From: Alphaproteobacteria bacterium
GTDB lineage: Bacteria; Pseudomonadota; Alphaproteobacteria; UBA8366
NCBI GenBank assembly: GCA_029861675.1
Contig: JAOTYV010000028.1
Span: 1 to 25,738 of the forward strand
DNA length: 25,738 nt
Reading direction: 5' to 3'
Position numbers and translations under genes: made by a program. The notes under the pieces were generated by a model. The model had not been told where the DNA came from. It worked only from the letters and a program-made list of their open reading frames with translations, and searched no databases. Positions 1-7,598 of the stretch are shown here, piece after piece (positions within the stretch are counted from its first letter, which is position 1; every line of letters starts with the position of its first letter).

Positions 1-52
1 AGGTCTTGCCCTTCGTGACTTTGGAGTTCGCCGGAAGCGAAAATTCAACCAT
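1..52 (-). CDS. sdhB: Succinate dehydrogenase iron-sulfur subunit, N-terminal fragment
   Basis: Only the first 17 codons are inside the window; the gene continues past the left edge. The translation begins MVEFSLPANSKVTKGKT, which resembles the start of alphaproteobacterial SdhB proteins. It starts 23 bp after the sdhA stop, and an AG-rich ribosome-binding stretch (GAAGAGAAAGA) lies upstream of the ATG. SdhB carries the 2Fe-2S, 4Fe-4S and 3Fe-4S clusters that move electrons from the SdhA flavin to quinone. None of the cluster ligands is visible here, so the call rests on the N-terminus and on its place as last gene of sdhCDAB. Confidence 0.82.
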   Translation of the reverse strand, partial: MVEFSLPANSKVTKGKT

Positions 53-75
53 CTGTTCGATCTTTCTCTTCGGTC

Positions 76-1866
76 CTAGTAAACGCGCGCCTTCGGCGGG
101 AAGGACTGGACGTCGTTGGTCAGCGTCTGCATGGTCACGTCGCGATATTCGAGTCGCACCGCGCCGCTGTCGTCGCACCAGGCGAGCGTATGTTTCATCC
201 ATTTATCGTCGTCACGGTCGGGGAAATCTTCCCGTGCATGGGCGCCGCGCGATTCCTCGCGATTCGCCGCGGAAACCATGGTCACCATCGCCTGCGACAA
301 CAAATTGTCCAGTTCGAGCGATTCGACGAGATCGGAGTTCCAGATCAACGACCGGTCGGAAACGCTCAAATCCTGCTGTTTCTTCCAGGTGTCCTCAAGC
401 AAGGTGACGCCTTCGTCGAGCACCTCGCCGGTGCGAAAGACCGCGCAATTGCTCTGCATGACGCGCTGCATCTCGAGCCGCAGATCGGCGGTCCGCGTAT
501 CGCCCTTGGCGTGGCGTATTTTGTCGAACCGGTCCAGCGCCGCTTCGCCCGCATTGGCGGACATCGACTTATGGCTGGCTTCCTTTTCCACCACCTCGGC
601 GCAACGATTCGCCGCGGCCCGCCCGAACACGACCAGATCGAGCAGTGAATTCGATCCCAAGCGGTTCGCGCCGTGAACGGAAACACACGCCGCCTCGCCG
701 ATCGACATCAAGCCCGGCACGACCGACGTGCCGCCGCCATTCGTCACCGTCACCGCCTCGCCATGATAATTGGCCGCGACCCCGCCCATGTTGTAGTGAC
801 AGGTCGGAATAACCGGGATCGCTTCCTTGGTAACGTCGACGCCGGCAAAAATGCGGGCGGTTTCCGAAATACCCGGCAGCCGCTCCTCGATCACGTCCGG
901 ATCGAGATGTTCCAGATGCAGATGAATGTGGTCGCTTTCGGCGCCGACCCCGCGGCCTTCGCGAATTTCGATGGTCATCGAACGGCTTACCACGTCGCGG
1001 CTCGCGAGATCCTTGGCCGACGGGGCGTAGCGCTCCATGAAGCGTTCACCCTCGGAATTGGTCACATAGCCGCCTTCGCCGCGAACACCCTCGGTAATCA
1101 GACAGCCGGCGCCGTAAATTCCCGTCGGATGAAATTGAACGAACTCCATGTCCTGCATCGGTAGTCCGGCGCGCAGAACCATGCCGCCGCCATCGCCGGT
1201 GCATGTATGGGCCGAGGTGCAGGAGAAATACGCCCGGCCATACCCGCCGGTGGCCAGGATGACCATCTTCGCCTTGAAGCGGTGGATCGTTCCGTCATCG
1301 AGATTCCAGGCCATCAGCCCGCAAATCTCGCCGTCGTCGTTCTTGATCAGGTCGAGCGCAAAAAATTCGATGAAAAACTCGACCTGATGTTTCAGCGATT
1401 GTTGGTAGAGCGTATGCAGCATGGCGTGGCCGGTACGGTCGGCCGCCGCACAGGTGCGCTGCGCGGTGCCTTCGCCGTAATTGGTCGTCATGCCGCCGAA
1501 CGGGCGTTGATAGATCTTGCCTTCTTCGGTGCGGCTAAACGGGACGCCGTAATGTTCCAACTCGACAATCGCCGGCAAGGCCTCGCGGCACATATATTCG
1601 ATGGCGTCCTGATCACCCAGCCAATCCGCGCCCTTCACCGTGTCGTACATGTGCCAGCGCCAGTCGTCGTCGCCCATGTTGCCGAGCGCGGCGGAGATCC
1701 CGCCCTGCGCCGCCACGGTATGGCTGCGCGTCGGAAAAACCTTGGTGACGCACGCAGTCTTCAGTCCGGCTTCGGCAAGCCCGACCGTCGCGCGCAGTCC
1801 TGCGCCGCCGGCGCCCACCACGACGACGTCGTATTCATGATCGATGATTTCATATGCCTGACCCAT
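76..1866 (-). CDS. sdhA: Succinate dehydrogenase flavoprotein subunit
   Basis: The 596-aa product is full length for SdhA, which oxidises succinate to fumarate in the TCA cycle and respiratory complex II, on the cytoplasmic face of the inner membrane. The FAD-binding Rossmann motif GAGGAG is at residues 18-23. The SHTVAAQGG segment near residue 48 contains the His that carries covalent FAD in this family. The [20 protein letters not shown] and [15 protein letters not shown] stretches follow the family pattern, and the C-terminus has the typical [16 protein letters not shown] segment. An AAGGTGA ribosome-binding site precedes the ATG. It lies between sdhD and sdhB in a minus-strand operon. A short tandem repeat sits just upstream of its ribosome-binding site. 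Confidence 0.98.
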   Translation of the reverse strand: MGQAYEIIDHEYDVVVVGAGGAGLRATVGLAEAGLKTACVTKVFPTRSHTVAAQGGISAALGNMGDDDWRWHMYDTVKGADWLGDQDAIEYMCREALPAIVELEHYGVPFSRTEEGKIYQRPFGGMTTNYGEGTAQRTCAAADRTGHAMLHTLYQQSLKHQVEFFIEFFALDLIKNDDGEICGLMAWNLDDGTIHRFKAKMVILATGGYGRAYFSCTSAHTCTGDGGGMVLRAGLPMQDMEFVQFHPTGIYGAGCLITEGVRGEGGYVTNSEGERFMERYAPSAKDLASRDVVSRSMTIEIREGRGVGAESDHIHLHLEHLDPDVIEERLPGISETARIFAGVDVTKEAIPVIPTCHYNMGGVAANYHGEAVTVTNGGGTSVVPGLMSIGEAACVSVHGANRLGSNSLLDLVVFGRAAANRCAEVVEKEASHKSMSANAGEAALDRFDKIRHAKGDTRTADLRLEMQRVMQSNCAVFRTGEVLDEGVTLLEDTWKKQQDLSVSDRSLIWNSDLVESLELDNLLSQAMVTMVSAANREESRGAHAREDFPDRDDDKWMKHTLAWCDDSGAVRLEYRDVTMQTLTNDVQSFPPKARVY

Positions 1867-1879
1867 GAACGGTCACCTT

Positions 1880-1918
1880 GCGATAGTTTTGGGCGATAGT
1901 TTTAGGCGATAGTTTTAG
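1880..1918. repeat. Three tandem 13-bp repeats in the sdhD-sdhA gap
   Basis: Three head-to-tail copies of GCGATAGTTTTRG lie at 1880-1892, 1893-1905 and 1906-1918. They differ only at one G/A position, and a partial fourth copy (GCGATT) follows at 1919-1924. The array fills most of the sdhD-sdhA spacer and ends a few bases before the sdhA ribosome-binding site. It could be slippage-prone or act on the mRNA; no known element was recognised. Confidence 0.9.
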
Positions 1919-1939
1919 GCGATTGCTTCGTGACTTATT

Positions 1940-2320
1940 TCAGCTTCCGAACGCGACTTTGAGCACGGAGAAGGCGGCGGCAACCGCAAGCGCGAAACTG
2001 CCCAGTTTTACGCACAACAGGCAGGCGATTTTCATGCCTTCGCCATGCACGTAGTCCTCGATCACGACCTGCATGCCGAGCTGCAGATGGTGAAAGACGG
2101 CAATGATGAAAAGCAGCATCAGCACCGCCGTCACCGGCGTGGCAAGCCACGCCGACACCGCAGCATGATCCGCGCCGGTCAATTTGATCATCGATACCAC
2201 GAACCAGATCGACAACGGCACCAGCGCCACCGCGGTGATCCGCTGCATCCACCAGTGATGCGTGCCGTCTTTGGCCGAACCAAGTCCGCGCACCCGCGCA
2301 AGGGGGGTCCGCAAAGTCAT
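1940..2320 (-). CDS. sdhD: Succinate dehydrogenase membrane anchor subunit
   Basis: The 126-aa product is the smaller membrane anchor of complex II; with SdhC it holds the quinone site and heme b. Three hydrophobic segments are visible, at about residues 28-46, 60-78 and 98-120. The motif HHWWMQRITAVALVPL near residue 21 is the SdhD signature. The HH pair before the third helix (VFHHLQLGMQVVIEDYVHG) contains the likely heme ligand and quinone-site residues. The ATG overlaps the sdhC stop as ATGA, so translation is probably coupled. Confidence 0.94.
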   Translation of the reverse strand: MTLRTPLARVRGLGSAKDGTHHWWMQRITAVALVPLSIWFVVSMIKLTGADHAAVSAWLATPVTAVLMLLFIIAVFHHLQLGMQVVIEDYVHGEGMKIACLLCVKLGSFALAVAAAFSVLKVAFGS

Positions 2321-2715
2321 GAGAACGCCCCCGTCGACGCGTATCCGCCGACCCAGACCAAGCCGGTCAGGATGATCGACAGGATCATCACCGCATAGGC
2401 GCCCGCATGCGCCGCCGGCAATTCCAGCGCCCTACCGGTGTCCCAGACGAGATGCCGGATACCGTTCGCCAGATGATACATCAGCGACCATGTCCAACCG
2501 AACAGCAGCAAGCGCCCGAACCATGTACCCAGGAAGTCATGAATAGCCTGAAAGGATTGCGGTCCAGACGCCAATGCAAGCAGCCAACACGCCAGCAACA
2601 GCGCCCCGACGGCCAGCGCCACCCCCGTTGCCCGGTGGGTAATCGACATCATCATTGTCCATTGCCACCGGTACACCTGCAGGTGCGGCGAAAGCGGTCT
2701 GTTCTCCGTGGCCAT
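2317..2715 (-). CDS. sdhC: Succinate dehydrogenase cytochrome b556 subunit
   Basis: The 132-aa product is the large membrane anchor of complex II. It begins MATENRPLSPHLQVYRW, followed by the SdhC signature SITHRATGVAL, and has three hydrophobic helices. The segment YHLANGIRHLVWDTG contains the expected heme-ligand His region. The ATG at 2715 is preferred over an upstream in-frame start at 2742 because GAGGAG lies directly upstream and SdhC proteins usually begin with this sequence. It is the first gene of the sdh operon and overlaps sdhD by 4 bp. Confidence 0.95.
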   Translation of the reverse strand: MATENRPLSPHLQVYRWQWTMMMSITHRATGVALAVGALLLACWLLALASGPQSFQAIHDFLGTWFGRLLLFGWTWSLMYHLANGIRHLVWDTGRALELPAAHAGAYAVMILSIILTGLVWVGGYASTGAFS

Positions 2716-2808
2716 CGACGTCTCCTCGCATTTCAGCACCATCGCCCGCGCCCATCGTTGACGATCATCGTAATTTCCGCGTTCGTATAGGGCTGAAGCT
2801 CGGTGACT

Positions 2809-2837
2809 GAATTAGAGGGCTTTCCGGGACTAGTCAA
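2809..2837 (-). promoter_or_regulatory. Possible sigma-70-type promoter of the sdh operon
   Basis: On the minus strand TTGACT (2837-2832) is followed after 17 bp by TAATTC (2814-2809); TCTAAT with a 15-bp spacer is an alternative -10. It lies about 95 bp before the sdhC start, giving a leader of roughly 85 nt. The -35 is good and the -10 is weak, so this is a prediction only. Confidence 0.35.
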
Positions 2838-2938
2838 TGCTTACACCCGGCCGACGCGGTGCAACGGCCGATATCGGGGTCCCGGGCGAACGGTAATCGT
2901 TTGAAATCACAGTGCGCAAGTAACAAGCAAACATACGT

Positions 2939-2999
2939 TGTGGAAAAGTATGTGGGTAGATTGTGGATGAATTGTGCGTGGCTTACGCTTTTATTCACA
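2939..2999. other. Phased cluster of DnaA-box-like sites
   Basis: Four same-orientation TGTG-headed 9-mers start at 2939 (TGTGGAAAA), 2951 (TGTGGGTAG), 2962 (TGTGGATGA) and 2973 (TGTGCGTGG), 11-12 bp apart. An opposite-facing TTATTCACA at 2991-2999 matches the DnaA box TTATNCACA exactly. Against TGTGNATAA the first and third sites have one mismatch, the second two and the fourth three. An AT-rich stretch follows at about 2985-3030. This resembles a replication-origin or DnaA-regulated arrangement, but no typical origin-linked gene (dnaA, hemE, parAB, gidA) is in the window. An sdh regulatory role is the alternative. Confidence 0.4.
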
Positions 3000-3080
3000 A
3001 CTTTTTCGTGTCCCCTTGGCTTTTATTATGGACATCTTCAGAGCGGCGCGCGACCATCGATTCGGTGAGTGGAAGCGCTG

Positions 3081-3860
3081 GTGTGTCAGGCACACATGAT
3101 GGCGGGGCCGGGCCGAGCAATCGGGTTGGTGCCAAAAGGGTGTGTCGCCGGGTGCGTCAGGGGCTGGATGGCGGTTTCGGCCGTTAGCCGGTCCGGCTAC
3201 TGAAACGACTGGTGGCGCGGCTGACGTTCCTTGGAACGTCGATTCGCGACATTCGTCAGCCGTGAAGCTTGGCTCGCACAGTCATTGCGGTTCCCGCCGG
3301 GGGGTGTGAAAGCGCCGCAGGTTGGGCCGCGAACGGCACGATGTCGGTTCGCCGGACCATTTGGTTCTGTCGACGATGTTGGGTCGGTTTCACCGCGGCA
3401 TGCGCCGCCGCACGGTGGCGCATCGAGCGGGAGGGGTGGTTCCGGGCGCGGAACCACTTTGATGAAAGGGCTGTTGAGGTTTGTTGGCTCCCGCCGGTCG
3501 CCTCCCTGTGCCTGGCGGGTGGGTACGCGGTGCGAAAGCACCACGACACCACGGCTCGCTTGGCGCGGAGTGCGGTGAGCGAAGCGTGGACAACAGAACC
3601 GGCGCGGCGGCGTGGCAACATGTCGGCACGTCACGAGGTCTTCGCGGTTTCGGTACATGCGGCGCAGGACGACGGTCCGTGCGCTGTAGAAAGGCCCGCC
3701 TTATGACGGCAGCGTCGTCGCCAGGGTGTCTGCCGTCGAAAAGGATCTTCCAGCTTCATCACCATGAGCCTTTTGGCTCGGGAAGGCGTCGGGGTACCCT
3801 GTACGGTACATTGTGATCTGGTGGTCCCACCAACTCCGGAACACAAACCCGACGCCTTTC
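3081..3860 (+). ncRNA. Candidate structured non-coding RNA or repeat-rich intergenic block
   Basis: No convincing reading frame exists here; the open frames on both strands are short, Arg/Pro-rich and overlap each other. Many inverted repeats are visible: 3081-3086/3092-3097; 3174-3178/3202-3206 enclosing TAGCC/GGCTA; 3223-3230/3233-3240 (GACGTTCC/GGAACGTC); 3400-3406/3417-3423 (ATGCGCC/GGCGCAT); 3436-3443/3450-3457 (GTGGTTCC/GGAACCAC); 3490-3495/3514-3519; 3529-3542 (GGTGC-GAAA-GCACC, a GNRA tetraloop); 3662-3684; 3705-3712/3730-3737 (GACGGCAG/CTGCCGTC); and 3766-3779. It ends in a compound stem at 3781-3860. The strand is inferred from that stem and the T-rich bases after it. No hallmark of RNase P RNA, tmRNA or SRP RNA was found. 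It could instead be decayed sequence or an origin-associated region. Confidence 0.3.
3781..3860 (+). other. Compound stem with nested hairpins, possibly a terminator or RNA 3' end
   Basis: GGAAGGCGTCGGG (3781-3793) pairs with CCCGACGCCTTTC (3848-3860) over 13 positions, with one G-T. Inside are the dyad TGTACGGTACA (3800-3810), a TTGTG/CACAA stem (3811-3815/3842-3846) and TGGTGG-TC-CCACCA (3819-3832). T-rich sequence (TTTCTTATAT) follows the closing stem. The result is a branched fold of about 80 nt. It is unlike a simple intrinsic terminator because of the large enclosed loop. The positions 3861-4000 after it are AT-rich and hold no gene that I can see. Confidence 0.45.
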
Positions 3861-4000
3861 TTATATCAACACGCCATTTTCTTCTCAACTAAATTTACAC
3901 AAGAAGTGAATTGGTTTTTGAGCCTCTATTTGCGCGTTGTCCGTTTTGATTTTGCCGTGTCTTATAGAGATAGCCGACAATCTGCGAATAGATCATTTCG

Positions 4001-4888
4001 TCACTGCGCTTTCTCGCCGGCCGCCGCCGCGAGCCGGTCGATGCGCTCCGCCATCGCGATGAGACCGCGCGCTTCGGTCACATGGAGGTCTTCGATCATT
4101 TGGCCATCCACGACGATCACCGCCTGCCCTGCCGGTGCGTCTTCGAACGCTGCGGTTATTTTTCGCGCCCAGGCGATCTCCTCGGCGGTGGGCGAATACG
4201 CGCCGTTCGCCGCCGTAATCGTTTTTGGATGAATCAGAGACTTTCCATCGAACCCCAAGGTACGCCCCTGCCGGCAAGAAGCGGCAAACCCTTCATCATC
4301 GGCTAGATCGGTGTGCACCGCGTCTATGACCGCAATGCCCGCAGCCCGCGCGGCGAGAATGCAAAGGCCGAAACTGACGAGAAAGGCGTCGCGTCCCGGC
4401 GTTTGCCGGCAACGGAGTTCCTTGGCAAGGTCATTGGTGCCCATGATCAGGCCACCGACCTTCGGCGCCGCGGCAATGTCGGCGGCGCGTAGAATGCCGC
4501 CGGGCGTTTCCATCATGCACCAGACGGCAAAGTGGCCGGCGCCATTCGAGTCCAGCTGCGCCGCGGCCGCCCGCACCATGTCGGGCGTTTCGGTTTTTGG
4601 CAGGACAATGCCGTCGGCGGGTGTTTTTGCGATTGCCGCGATGTCGTCCAATCCCCATTGGGTATCCAGTCCATTGATGCGAACCAGCACTTCACGGTCG
4701 CCATAGCCGCCCTCCTGCAGGGCGTCGATAATTTGGCCGGGCGCGGCGGCTTTTTGATCCGGCGCAACCGCATCCTCGAGATCCAGGATCAATCCGTCTG
4801 CCGGCAAGCCCCGGGCTTTCTCGAGCGCCCGGCGGTTTGATCCGGGCATGTACAGCATGCTGCGGCGGGGGCGGAGAGGATCATGCAT
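4001..4888 (-). CDS. CitE/HpcH-HpaI family lyase (malyl-CoA or citrate lyase beta-like)
   Basis: This 295-aa protein is a TIM-barrel enzyme of the HpcH/HpaI aldolase and citrate lyase beta family. Members cleave or hydrolyse (3S)-malyl-CoA, citramalyl-CoA or related acyl-CoA thioesters. Visible family marks are RRSMLYMPGSNRR at 8-20, the metal-site segment DLEDAVAPDQK from residue 36, VRING at 69-73, GIVLPKTE at 93-100, MMETPGGI from 125 and GTNDLAKEL. The length fits stand-alone CitE-like proteins. No citD or citF lies nearby, so a full citrate lyase complex is unlikely and a malyl-CoA lyase or thioesterase is the better guess. AAGGAAG precedes the ATG. It is transcribed away from the pyridoxal kinase gene; the exact substrate cannot be read from the sequence. 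Confidence 0.85.
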   Translation of the reverse strand: MHDPLRPRRSMLYMPGSNRRALEKARGLPADGLILDLEDAVAPDQKAAAPGQIIDALQEGGYGDREVLVRINGLDTQWGLDDIAAIAKTPADGIVLPKTETPDMVRAAAAQLDSNGAGHFAVWCMMETPGGILRAADIAAAPKVGGLIMGTNDLAKELRCRQTPGRDAFLVSFGLCILAARAAGIAVIDAVHTDLADDEGFAASCRQGRTLGFDGKSLIHPKTITAANGAYSPTAEEIAWARKITAAFEDAPAGQAVIVVDGQMIEDLHVTEARGLIAMAERIDRLAAAAGEKAQ

Positions 4889-5022
4889 CGGGACGCTTCC
4901 TTTGCGGGTGATGGGGCGGCGGGACTATACCCGCCGCGCGCGGCCACGCAATTCAGCGCGTCGCCCCGATAGATTGCAATACCGGGCTTTGGTTTCCGCC
5001 GGTGTCGCCCTAGCATGGCGGG

Positions 5023-5865
5023 GTGAAGAACGTCCTGTCGGTTCAGTCCTCGGTCGTCTCCGGTCATGTGGGGAACGATGCCGCCACCCTGCCGTTGCAA
5101 CGGCACGGGTTTGAAGTGTGGTGTATTCCCACCGTGCTGTATTCGAACCATCCGGCGCACGGACCGTATCGAGGCCGGATGCTTCCGGCGGCGGAGGTGT
5201 CGGCGTTGATCGACGGGGTCGAGGATCTGCACGGGTTTTCGGGCTGCGCGGCGGTGCTGTCGGGATACCTCGGATTGGCGGCGACCGGCGCCGTCGTTGC
5301 GCAAACGGTCCACCGCGTGCGACAGGCCACCCCGGCGGCGCTTTATGTGTGCGACCCGGTCATCGGCGATCACGGACGCCGCTATGTCGAGGCGGACATC
5401 ATCGACATCATCCGGCGCGACCTGCTTCCCCTTGCCGACATCCTGACTCCCAACGCCTTCGAAGCCGGGCAATTGACCGATATCGAGATTTCCGGCGTGG
5501 CGGACGCCTGTCGCGCCGCCGGCGCGCTCGGCGATGCCGGCAAGCGGCGGGTCGTGATCACCGGGGTCGAGGCGGGAGATTCGATCGCGACTGTCGTGGC
5601 CGACCGGAACAGGCGCTGGCACGTAACGACACCCCGGATCGACCATCCGGCCCATGGCGCGGGCGACCTCTTCGCAGCCCTGCTAACCGGGCATCTCCTG
5701 CACGGCAAAACAATCGCGAACGCCGCCGCGGCCGCGGTGTCATCGGCTTATGCGATTGTCCAACTGGCGGCCAAACGACGTGACGGCGATCTTCCCCTGG
5801 TCGAGGCGCAGGAATTTTTACTGGCGCCACCCCATCGGTTCCCGGCGCGGGAGGTCCAAGCATAA
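5023..5865 (+). CDS. pdxY: Pyridoxal kinase
   Basis: The 280-aa product belongs to the ribokinase-like PdxK/PdxY family, which phosphorylates pyridoxal in the vitamin B6 salvage pathway using ATP. It begins with a GTG start and the sequence MKNVLSVQSSVVSGHVGNDA, the N-terminal signature of pyridoxal kinases, then PTVLYSNHPAHG. YVCDPVIGD near residue 108 and TPNAFEAGQLT near 140 are typical. HGAGDLFAALLTGHLL at about 213 holds the GAGD anion-hole motif with the catalytic Asp. It stands alone on the plus strand, divergent from the CitE-like gene with a 134-bp shared upstream region, and convergent with asd. Confidence 0.93.
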   Translation: MKNVLSVQSSVVSGHVGNDAATLPLQRHGFEVWCIPTVLYSNHPAHGPYRGRMLPAAEVSALIDGVEDLHGFSGCAAVLSGYLGLAATGAVVAQTVHRVRQATPAALYVCDPVIGDHGRRYVEADIIDIIRRDLLPLADILTPNAFEAGQLTDIEISGVADACRAAGALGDAGKRRVVITGVEAGDSIATVVADRNRRWHVTTPRIDHPAHGAGDLFAALLTGHLLHGKTIANAAAAAVSSAYAIVQLAAKRRDGDLPLVEAQEFLLAPPHRFPAREVQA

Positions 5866-5871
5866 CGAATA

Positions 5872-5965
5872 TATGCGCGCTTATTATAATGCGCTGCGGC
5901 AAGATTTCAAATCCCCGAACAGAATGGGGCGATCTTCACCATCCATTTTTATTATGCGCGCTTAT
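5872..5965. repeat. Direct repeat of 13 bp flanking a hairpin, pdxY-asd gap
   Basis: TATGCGCGCTTAT occurs exactly at 5872-5884 and again at 5953-5965, in AT-rich surroundings (TTATTATAAT after the first copy, TCTATATAT after the second). The copies bracket the inverted repeat at 5901-5936 between two convergent genes. No coding sequence was seen in the gap. Confidence 0.75.
5901..5936. terminator. Possible bidirectional terminator between pdxY and asd
   Basis: AAGAT (5901-5905) pairs with ATCTT (5932-5936), and CCCC (5913-5916) with GGGG (5926-5929), leaving a 9-nt loop. A T-run (ATTTTTATTA) begins about 9 nt after the stem on the plus strand. Its place between convergent genes fits a terminator, but the stem is interrupted. 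Confidence 0.35.
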
Positions 5966-6017
5966 CTATATATCCTGCCAATTACACGGCCCCGACGCCT
6001 GGTCGCCGAAACCGCGC

Positions 6018-7046
6018 TCAGGTCGCGCGTTTCTGGAGATAGCCTTCGATCAGCGCTTCGGCAATCTGCACCGTGTTAAGCGCCGCGCCTTTGCGCAGGT
6101 TGTCCGAAACGACCCACATCGACAGGCCGTTATCGACCGACGGGTCTTCGCGCAGACGGCTGACAAAGACTGCGTCTTCGCCGGTGGACTCTTTCGGCGT
6201 CACGTAGCCGCCGTCATCCCGTTGATCGACCAGCACCACGCCGAGCGCCTCGCGCAGGGCGTCCCGCGCCTCGTCCTCCGAAACCGGCGACTCAAATTCC
6301 ACATTGACCGATTCCCCATGGCCGACAAACACCGGTACGCGCACACAGGTTGCGGATACGCGGATCTTGGGATCCAGGATCTTCTTGGTCTCGACCATCA
6401 TTTTCCACTCTTCCTTGGTCGAGCCGTCTTCCATGAAATCATCGATGTGAGGAATCACGTTGAAGGCGATCTGCTTGGTGAAGTTTTCGGATTTGGCGAG
6501 CTCGTTCATGTAGATCTGCTTCGTCTGATTGAACAGCTCGTCCATCGCCGCCTTGCCCGCGCCCGAAACCGATTGGTAGGTCGAGACGACGATGCGCCTG
6601 ATGCGCGCCAGATCGTGCAGCGGCTTCAACGCCACCACCATTTGCATCGTCGAACAATTCGGATTGGCGATGATGTTTTTCTTGCGGTACTCCGCGATCG
6701 CCTCTTCATTCACTTCCGGCACAACCAGGGGAACGTCCGGGTCCATACGGAAGAACGAGGTATTGTCGATCACGACCGCGCCCGCCGCCGCCGCCCGGGG
6801 CGCATGCACCTTGGACACGGAGGCGCCGGCCGAAGACAGCACGATGTCGGTCCCGGCGAAATCGTAATCGGCCAGGTTCCGTACTGTGAGAATACCCGAA
6901 TCGCCGAAGGACACCTCCTTGCCGACCGACCGTTCGGACGCCAGGGCGACGACCTCGTCGGCCGGAAAGGCGCGCTCCGAAAGAATGTTGAGCATTTCCC
7001 GGCCGACATTCCCCGTCGCACCGATGACCGCAACCCGATATCCCAT
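6018..7046 (-). CDS. asd: Aspartate-semialdehyde dehydrogenase
   Basis: The 342-aa enzyme reduces aspartyl-4-phosphate to aspartate semialdehyde with NADPH. This is the branch point to lysine/diaminopimelate, threonine and methionine. The NADP-binding loop GATGNVG is at 9-15 and the catalytic Cys is C131 in NPNCSTMQ. TYQSVSGAGKAAMDEL and VRVPVFVGHGESVN follow the family pattern. The ATG at 7046 is chosen because MGYRVAVIGATGNVG is the standard start and AGGAA lies upstream; an in-frame extension to 7148 looks spurious. It is the last gene of the leu run, about 340 bp after the 59-aa peptide gene. dapF, in the same lysine/DAP pathway, is elsewhere in the window. Confidence 0.97.
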   Translation of the reverse strand: MGYRVAVIGATGNVGREMLNILSERAFPADEVVALASERSVGKEVSFGDSGILTVRNLADYDFAGTDIVLSSAGASVSKVHAPRAAAAGAVVIDNTSFFRMDPDVPLVVPEVNEEAIAEYRKKNIIANPNCSTMQMVVALKPLHDLARIRRIVVSTYQSVSGAGKAAMDELFNQTKQIYMNELAKSENFTKQIAFNVIPHIDDFMEDGSTKEEWKMMVETKKILDPKIRVSATCVRVPVFVGHGESVNVEFESPVSEDEARDALREALGVVLVDQRDDGGYVTPKESTGEDAVFVSRLREDPSVDNGLSMWVVSDNLRKGAALNTVQIAEALIEGYLQKRAT

Positions 7047-7134
7047 CTCTATCGTTCCTTCTGTCAAATCGGTGGCAACACGCCCCGCACGGAGCCCCAC
7101 CACATTGATCTCGTCCATCAGCCCGCATACAAAG

Positions 7135-7163
7135 CCGCGGAGGCCCAAATTCGCGCTCCGCGG
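7135..7163. repeat. Inverted repeat in the 340-bp gap upstream of asd
   Basis: CCGCGGAG (7135-7142) and CTCCGCGG (7156-7163) form a perfect 8-bp stem with a 13-nt loop. On the minus strand it is followed by CTTTGT, so it could be a weak terminator or a leader structure before asd. A second small dyad, GCCCG/CGGGC, is at 7224-7239. Otherwise the 7047-7386 gap shows no gene and no clear promoter. Confidence 0.5.
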
Positions 7164-7386
7164 TCAACTCACTCTTCTGGACCGCCAGCGCTGTCGGGCC
7201 GGCGGCATGCGCAGACCCTATCCGCCCGGTTTAACGGGCACCTGAAATCCGCGGTTTTTCAATTCCATCATCACTGTCCTGCGGACCCGCATTCCGGGAT
7301 TTCTCACGCGTATGCCATCCGATATCCCGCACAGTACGCCGATCGCAGCGCGGTTTGAAGCCAATTTTCTTTTGCCGGGGCGGCCG

Positions 7387-7566
7387 TCAGCCGGTCGGCA
7401 CCTCGAGCGGCGGGAATTTTAAATCCTCCCAATTGACGCTCTTGAGGTCGTCTCCTGCCCCCTCGAGGCAATCATGGATTACCGGCTCCGGTTCGGCCGC
7501 CGCCAGCCCATTGGCCTGAACTAGCAGGGCCACAGCCGCCACACCCATTACCGCCGCAAGTCGCAT
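7387..7566 (-). CDS. Small exported protein of unknown function
   Basis: This is a 59-aa reading frame that I do not recognise. Residues 1-24 look like a signal peptide: a short basic start (MRL), a hydrophobic core (AAVMGVAAVALLVQ) and an AAA-type cleavage region. The predicted mature part is only about 35 residues, acidic and Pro-rich, with a single Cys (VIHDCLEG) and the ending EVPTG. GGGAG sits 5-9 nt before the ATG, which supports translation. It starts 32 bp after the leuB stop on the same strand, so it is probably co-transcribed with leuB. The lone Cys is not in a lipobox, so it is probably a soluble periplasmic peptide. Function unknown. Confidence 0.65.
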   Translation of the reverse strand: MRLAAVMGVAAVALLVQANGLAAAEPEPVIHDCLEGAGDDLKSVNWEDLKFPPLEVPTG

Positions 7567-7598
7567 GGCATTCTCCCTATTCAGGTACGCCTGCCCGC

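Noticed and set aside
3197..3706. Overlapping frames of 110-150 codons on both strands in the sdhC-citE gap
   Set aside because: They overlap each other in several frames, are Arg/Pro/Ala-rich with no domains, and lack good ribosome-binding sites. The inverted repeats explain the region better.
3000..3860. RNase P RNA or tmRNA gene
   Set aside because: I looked for the GAGGAAAGTCCG and ACAGAA-CCGGCTTA marks of RNase P RNA, and for the T-arm and tag codons of tmRNA. Only a stray ACAGAACCGG was present.
7047..7148. N-terminal extension of Asd
   Set aside because: The Rossmann start MGYRVAVIGATG is the usual N-terminus and has its own ribosome-binding site; the extension has no family features.
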